This document shows positions 60,984 to 64,000 of a stretch of 64,000 bases of DNA, piece by piece. Position 1 is the stretch's first letter. Each line of letters starts with the position of its first letter. Where the stretch lies: NCBI RefSeq assembly GCF_009857885.1, contig NZ_WWER01000006.1, forward strand, positions 1-64,000, read 5' to 3'. The position numbers were made by a program, and so were the translations under genes. This DNA comes from Pusillimonas sp. TS35. Its GTDB lineage: Bacteria; Pseudomonadota; Gammaproteobacteria; Burkholderiales; Burkholderiaceae_B. The notes under the pieces are model-generated. The model saw nothing but the letters and a program-made list of their open reading frames with translations. It was not told the origin of the DNA and did no database searches.

Positions 60984-61895
60984 CTAGCCAGCCAGGACCC
61001 GGATACGCTGTGCCGCGCGCTGCCCATCGGACACCGCGTCATTCAGCCATCCGGGAAACCCCGACCGCACCTGGCCTATTGCAAACAGGCCAGCAATATT
61101 CGTTTCCATGTCGTCGTTCACGATCAGGAAGCGAGCCCCGTCGCGCTGGGCTTGGACCGGTGCGATATCGCCGTTGGGCACCAGCTCCGCCATTGCGAAC
61201 AACCCCGACGCGGCGACTTCTGTCTCTGCGCCGCGCGCATCCCGTACACGCACGCCCGTCATGCCGGCTTCGTTTCCAACGATCTCCGTGATACTGAGTT
61301 CTGGGTAAAGACTTATTTTGGGATCAGCGTTCACACGTGAAAGGTATTCCTCGCACGCGTCCGCGCCGGCGCGCATGTCCATGATCGACACCGCATCGCA
61401 TTCCTCGGCGAGCAGCAGCGCGCTTTGCAGTGCCCAGTTTCCACCGCCCGCCACCACGACGGCCTCGCCGGTAAACATAGGCGCATCGCAATCGGCGCAG
61501 TGCGATACGCCCCGGCCGTTGAATTCTGCCTCGCCGGGAATGCCCAGCGTCTTCCAGCGTGCGCCGCTGGCAATGACGACGAACCTTGCGGCATACACGC
61601 CAGTTTCTGTCCGCACTTCGAACCCGCCATCAACGGCGTCGATGGCGGCCACCTCGGCAGAGATGCTGTGCACCCCCGCTTTTTTGTTGGCTGTCGCGAG
61701 CATGCCCGCAAACGTCATCCCCGATTCGCCCTGCGCGGCCTCGAAGTTTTCCAGTGTGTTGATGTTCACAACCAAACCGCCGAAGAACTCGGCCTCGATT
61801 GTTGCCACGTCAAGCCCCGCGTTTACCGCGTGGGATGCGCATGTCAGGCCGGCAATGCCTTCGCCCACAACAACCAGATCAAATTTCTGTGCCAT
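60984..61895 (-). CDS. thioredoxin-reductase-like FAD-dependent oxidoreductase
   Basis: A 303-residue flavoprotein of the low-molecular-weight thioredoxin reductase fold. FAD-binding GEGIAG (11-16), redox pair Cys133-Ala-Asp-Cys136 in SHCADCDAP, a second nucleotide-binding GGGNWA (about 150-155) and the C-terminal AIGQVRSGFPG are present. The NADPH-binding motif departs from the usual GGGxSA. It starts at 61895, 12 bases or so separate its stop from selC, and it is divergent from the 62214 and selenoprotein genes. It is the likely electron donor for the selenoprotein, as TrxB is in clostridial glycine/proline reductase operons; this is inferred. Confidence 0.82.
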   Translation of the reverse strand: MAQKFDLVVVGEGIAGLTCASHAVNAGLDVATIEAEFFGGLVVNINTLENFEAAQGESGMTFAGMLATANKKAGVHSISAEVAAIDAVDGGFEVRTETGVYAARFVVIASGARWKTLGIPGEAEFNGRGVSHCADCDAPMFTGEAVVVAGGGNWALQSALLLAEECDAVSIMDMRAGADACEEYLSRVNADPKISLYPELSITEIVGNEAGMTGVRVRDARGAETEVAASGLFAMAELVPNGDIAPVQAQRDGARFLIVNDDMETNIAGLFAIGQVRSGFPGWLNDAVSDGQRAAQRIRVLAG

Positions 61896-62213
61896 ATTTT
61901 TCTTTGAGCAAGGGTGCGCAAAAATCAACGCGTTGGATGCCATGTGTTCATGGAACACAGCGTATTGAGGTTCGATATTTTTTACAAGAACAGATTATCT
62001 CAATGTTCAATTGCATTACTGGCAATTATTCTTCGCTTGGATCAACCGCCGCGGCCTGGCATGTGGATCTGGTACCTGGCGTTTCTTTCGCAGCATATGC
62101 CTGAATCTGCCACCGTTATCGGCTGCATCTCGGTTTATGCGGAAAGCGCAATCGTCAGCGGAAATAGATTGTGCTTGTCGCCTGTATCCCGAGCGTCTAC
62201 GCTTGATTGCACG
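61896..62213. promoter_or_regulatory. divergent control region of the selenoprotein locus
   Basis: 318 bases between the flavoprotein gene (minus) and the gene at 62214 (plus). It is more AT-rich than the flanks and contains a 17-base palindrome, TGTGTTC-ATG-GAACACA, at 61943-61959 with perfect seven-base arms, a candidate operator for coordinated control of both sides. The frame of the plus-strand gene remains open back to 61914 but this part has no family resemblance. Confidence 0.55.
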
Positions 62214-63293
62214 ATGGCTACGCCGCCTCTCTCTACGACCTTCAGCGATCAACGTATGAACACATCTGTCACCAGCGGCATCCTGGAATTTGAGGATGAA
62301 ACCGAGGCAAATGAACGTTTCCAGCAGGAAGGCTGGACGGATGGCCTGCCCATCGTGGCGCCCACCGAAGCGCGCATGTTGCGCTTCGTCCAGGCGATGG
62401 GGCTTGATCCAGACTATGTGATTGGCACCGAACCTGTGCGGCGCCGAAATCTCACTGCTGAAAAGGTGGCAATCGCGGCCGTCATGGCTGGCTGCCTTCC
62501 CGAGTACATGCCGGTGGTGCGTGCCATCGTCGAAGCGATCTGCGAACCGCAGTTTGGCTTGCACGGCTCCACTGCAAGCACGGGTGGCGCGGCACCCATG
62601 ATCATTGTCAATGGCCCGGTCCGCAAACAGATCGGGATGAATGCCACACATAATGCGCTGGCTAATGCCAGCCGTGCAAACGCAACGATAGGGCGTACGC
62701 TCCGGCTGATTCTGCTGAATGTGCTTGGCGGCATACCAGGGCAGCTCGACAGGGCCACATTTGGACACCCCGGCAAGTTCACATTTTGCCTGGCCGAAGA
62801 TGAGGAAGACAGCCGCTGGCTGCCGCTGGCGCAGGAGCGGGGCATTGCTGCGGGCGCATCCGCGGTAACCGTCATGTCTGCTGTGTCTCCACATCAGGTC
62901 ATGAATGAATGGACGCATGATCCGAAGGAGCTGCTGGAAACCTACGCCGCCGCCGTGCGTAGCAATATGCTCGAATACTCGATCTGGGCGGGCAACTATG
63001 CCATGGTGGTGGCCAAGCAGCATCGCGATGTTTTCAACAACGCGGGCTGGACCAAGCAAGACATACGGGAATATATGTTCGAGCGCTGCCGCGTACGACG
63101 AAAGCAGTGGCGCGACGTTGGCAAAGCGTCCATTGCCTCACTCAAGGACGAAGAGAAGGAGTATTGCGCCTTGCGCTCGCCGGACGACTTGCTCGTTGTC
63201 GCCGCGGGTGGGCCGGCGGGCGGCTTCGGGGTGATTGCGCCCCCCTGGATAGGCAGCAGATCTCTGGCGGTCACTGTGCAGGTGTCCGACTGA
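62214..63293 (+). CDS. uncharacterised partner of the selenoprotein (DGLPIV-PT motif)
   Basis: A 359-residue protein of unknown function (345 if it starts at ATG 62256). Near the N-terminus it has EGWTDGLPIVAPTEARM (39-55), followed by an alpha-helical stretch with MAGCLPEYMPVVRAIVEA, a Gly-rich region (GSTASTGGAAPMIIVNGPV) and a C-terminal part with AAGGPAGGFG. No signal peptide or membrane helix. Cysteines at 94, 110, 192, 292 and 318 could be redox-active. It ends 71 bases before the selenoprotein gene, with no terminator between, so the two are probably one operon and one enzyme. I know no function for it. Confidence 0.6.
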   Translation: MATPPLSTTFSDQRMNTSVTSGILEFEDETEANERFQQEGWTDGLPIVAPTEARMLRFVQAMGLDPDYVIGTEPVRRRNLTAEKVAIAAVMAGCLPEYMPVVRAIVEAICEPQFGLHGSTASTGGAAPMIIVNGPVRKQIGMNATHNALANASRANATIGRTLRLILLNVLGGIPGQLDRATFGHPGKFTFCLAEDEEDSRWLPLAQERGIAAGASAVTVMSAVSPHQVMNEWTHDPKELLETYAAAVRSNMLEYSIWAGNYAMVVAKQHRDVFNNAGWTKQDIREYMFERCRVRRKQWRDVGKASIASLKDEEKEYCALRSPDDLLVVAAGGPAGGFGVIAPPWIGSRSLAVTVQVSD

Positions 63294-63312
63294 GCCGCAT
63301 GACGATTCCCCG

Positions 63313-63350
63313 CATAGCTAGACGTTTTACACATCGCTAGACGTTTTACA
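63313..63350 (+). repeat. 19-bp tandem direct repeat in the selenoprotein gene leader
   Basis: CATAGCTAGACGTTTTACA (63313-63331) is followed directly by CATCGCTAGACGTTTTACA (63332-63350), identical at 18 of 19 positions. The pair ends just before the ribosome-binding site AAAGGAG (63352-63358) of the UGSC selenoprotein gene. It could be a recent slippage duplication or two adjacent binding sites. Confidence 0.8.
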
Positions 63351-63364
63351 TAAAGGAGAACACC

Positions 63365-63895
63365 ATGACACTGCGAGTTCTAGACCCACGCGCGTCAGCG
63401 GAAGGGGGTGCGCTTCGCCTGGCCCCGCCGCTCAAGTCGCTTGCGGGTGCGGTGATCGGGATGATTGATAACGGCAAGATCGGCACCGCCCAGTTTTTCA
63501 CGCATCTGGCGGAAATCCTCCGTTCGCAGTACGGGGCGAGGGAGTTCTTGCGCGTGCGTAAACCCGATGCAACCAAACCCGTTCCTCCCGACCTTTTGGC
63601 GAGCATTGCCGGCGCGGACGCTGTCCTCGCCGCCATGGGTGACTGAGGCTCTTGTTCGTCGTGCAGTCTGCATGACGCCATTGAAGCTGAGCGGTTGGGG
63701 ATTCCCGCCGTCGGCATAATGACTGATCGCTTCGTGCGTAGTGCGGAGTTGATGGGTGAGCTTAACGGCTTGCCGGGGTATCCATTTGCTGTTATCGATC
63801 ACCCCATTTCCAACAACAGCGACGAGGTGCTTCGTCAGAAGGCTGAAGTAGCGGCCAAACAGATCGTGTCTCTTCTGACCGAGCGGGCCTCATGA
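63365..63895 (+). CDS. UGSC-type selenoprotein, in-frame TGA read as selenocysteine 94
   Basis: A 176-residue selenoprotein if TGA at 63644-63646 is decoded as selenocysteine. Residues 1-93 contain GAVIGMIDNGKIGTAQFFTHLAEIL; then comes U94-G-S-C97-S-S-C100 followed by HDAIEAERLGIPAVGIMTDRFV to the TGA stop at 63893. The part after the TGA stays open for 82 codons and begins with Gly-Ser-Cys, the signature of UGSC proteins; it also resembles the U-G-T-C-x-x-C...EIER-x-GIP region of clostridial reductase B subunits. A SECIS-like hairpin follows the TGA, and selB and selC are 3-5 kb away. ATG at 63365 has AAAGGAG upstream. Conventional calling would truncate it at 93 residues. Confidence 0.9.
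63644..63676 (+). promoter_or_regulatory. bacterial SECIS-like element
   Basis: Starting at the TGA, the RNA can fold GTCGTGCA (63658-63665) with TGCATGAC (63669-63676), eight pairs with one G-T, leaving the loop GTC. The loop bases G and U are at positions 23 and 24 counted from the U of UGA, as in the E. coli fdhF element, where GGUCU occupies 22-26; here AGUCU occupies the same positions. SelB recognises such a loop. The bulged U of fdhF has no obvious equivalent. Confidence 0.8.
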
Positions 63896-63984
63896 TGCCG
63901 CCGTATGAGTACTCCCTCATCAACGAGGGGATGACGCGCACGGTAACGCTTACGTTGAGAAGAGGTGCTCTGTGGGTGCACTGA
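63892..63984 (+). other. short open frame after the selenoprotein gene, probably not a gene
   Basis: An ATGATG overlapping the selenoprotein stop codon opens a 30-codon frame (MMPPYEYSLINEGMTRTVTL...) ending with TGA at 63982. The overlap would allow coupled translation, but no family resemblance was seen and a better explanation of the last part is the start of a CoA-transferase gene in another frame. Confidence 0.2.
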
Positions 63985-64000
63985 CGCATTTGCGCGTACT
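63972..64000 (+). CDS. probable CaiB/BaiF CoA-transferase, N-terminus only
   Basis: GTG at 63972, preceded by GAGAAGAGG (63957-63965), opens a frame reading MGALTHLRV up to the window edge. This matches the usual N-terminus of family III CoA-transferases (xLxHLRVLDLSR...), of which four complete members occur in the window. Only nine residues are visible, so the call is tentative. If right, a CoA-transferase belongs to the selenoprotein operon. Confidence 0.4.

Noticed and set aside
63982-64000. Second possible selenocysteine: short frame 63892 reaching TGA 63982 followed by R-I-C (U-x-x-C-like)
   Set aside because: The sequence is better explained by a GTG start at 63972 with a good ribosome-binding site, giving the CoA-transferase-like N-terminus MGALTHLRV. 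Not enough sequence remains to test a SECIS hairpin.
1-64000. CRISPR arrays, rRNA genes, prophage genes
   Set aside because: No regularly spaced repeats, no rRNA-like stretches and no phage structural or integrase genes were seen. selC is a known integration site in other bacteria, but no integrase or attachment repeat was found beside it here.

Overview
The window looks like a chromosomal segment of a GC-rich betaproteobacterium, most likely Alcaligenaceae (Bordetella/Achromobacter/Pusillimonas type). The basis is five Bug-type periplasmic binding proteins without any TctA/TctB membrane partner, four complete CaiB/BaiF CoA-transferases plus the likely start of a fifth, and the mix of LysR, GntR and TetR regulators. 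There are almost no housekeeping genes. Most of the window is accessory carboxylic acid/acyl-CoA catabolism.

Layout. 1-126: end of an IS3-family element, followed by a relic of a pRiA4b ORF-3-like gene. 400-5902: AcuR-like TetR, AcuI-type reductase, acyl-CoA dehydrogenase, Bug protein, acyl-CoA synthetase. 6088-11557: a divergent unit, with MOSC protein, ferredoxin-type reductase and Bug protein on minus, and RidA, GST-like, class II aldolase and XRE/cupin regulator on plus. 11662-20665: a LysR-flanked operon of two MaoC-like hydratases, a DUF35 protein, a thiolase-fold protein without its catalytic cysteine, a FadB/J-like bifunctional enzyme, a CoA-transferase and a Bug protein. This resembles the steroid side-chain hydratase/retro-aldolase module (ChsH1/ChsH2/Ltp2). 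20684-23791: a sister operon on minus (CoA-transferase, Bug, two MaoC proteins). 24294-28802: a complete Liv-type ABC importer on minus. 29018-35947: enoyl-CoA hydratase, two SDR enzymes, hydrolase, GntR, amidase, CoA-transferase. 36050-38475: a hydantoinase-B relic and an RloA/RloB defence pair. 38792-45194: GntR regulator, divergent CoA-transferase, and MmgE/PrpD, DUF35, intact thiolase and Bug genes. 45662-48598: a nitric-oxide-reductase-like complex. 48606-55991: an RbbA/YhhJ/HlyD/NodT exporter with a divergent TetR. 56008-58826: a Cys-rich secreted protein and a LysR regulator.

The right end (58844-64000) is the most interesting part. SelB and a complete tRNA-Sec gene (selC) lie beside a thioredoxin-reductase-like flavoprotein. 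They are divergent from an uncharacterised protein and a gene interrupted by one in-frame TGA at 63644-63646. Reading that TGA as selenocysteine gives a 176-residue protein with the motif U-G-S-C-S-S-C, and a bacterial SECIS-like hairpin follows the TGA at the same loop distance as in E. coli fdhF. Conventional gene calling splits or loses this selenoprotein. The locus appears to be a self-contained selenoprotein redox/reductase system, possibly coupled to a CoA-transferase that begins at the window edge.
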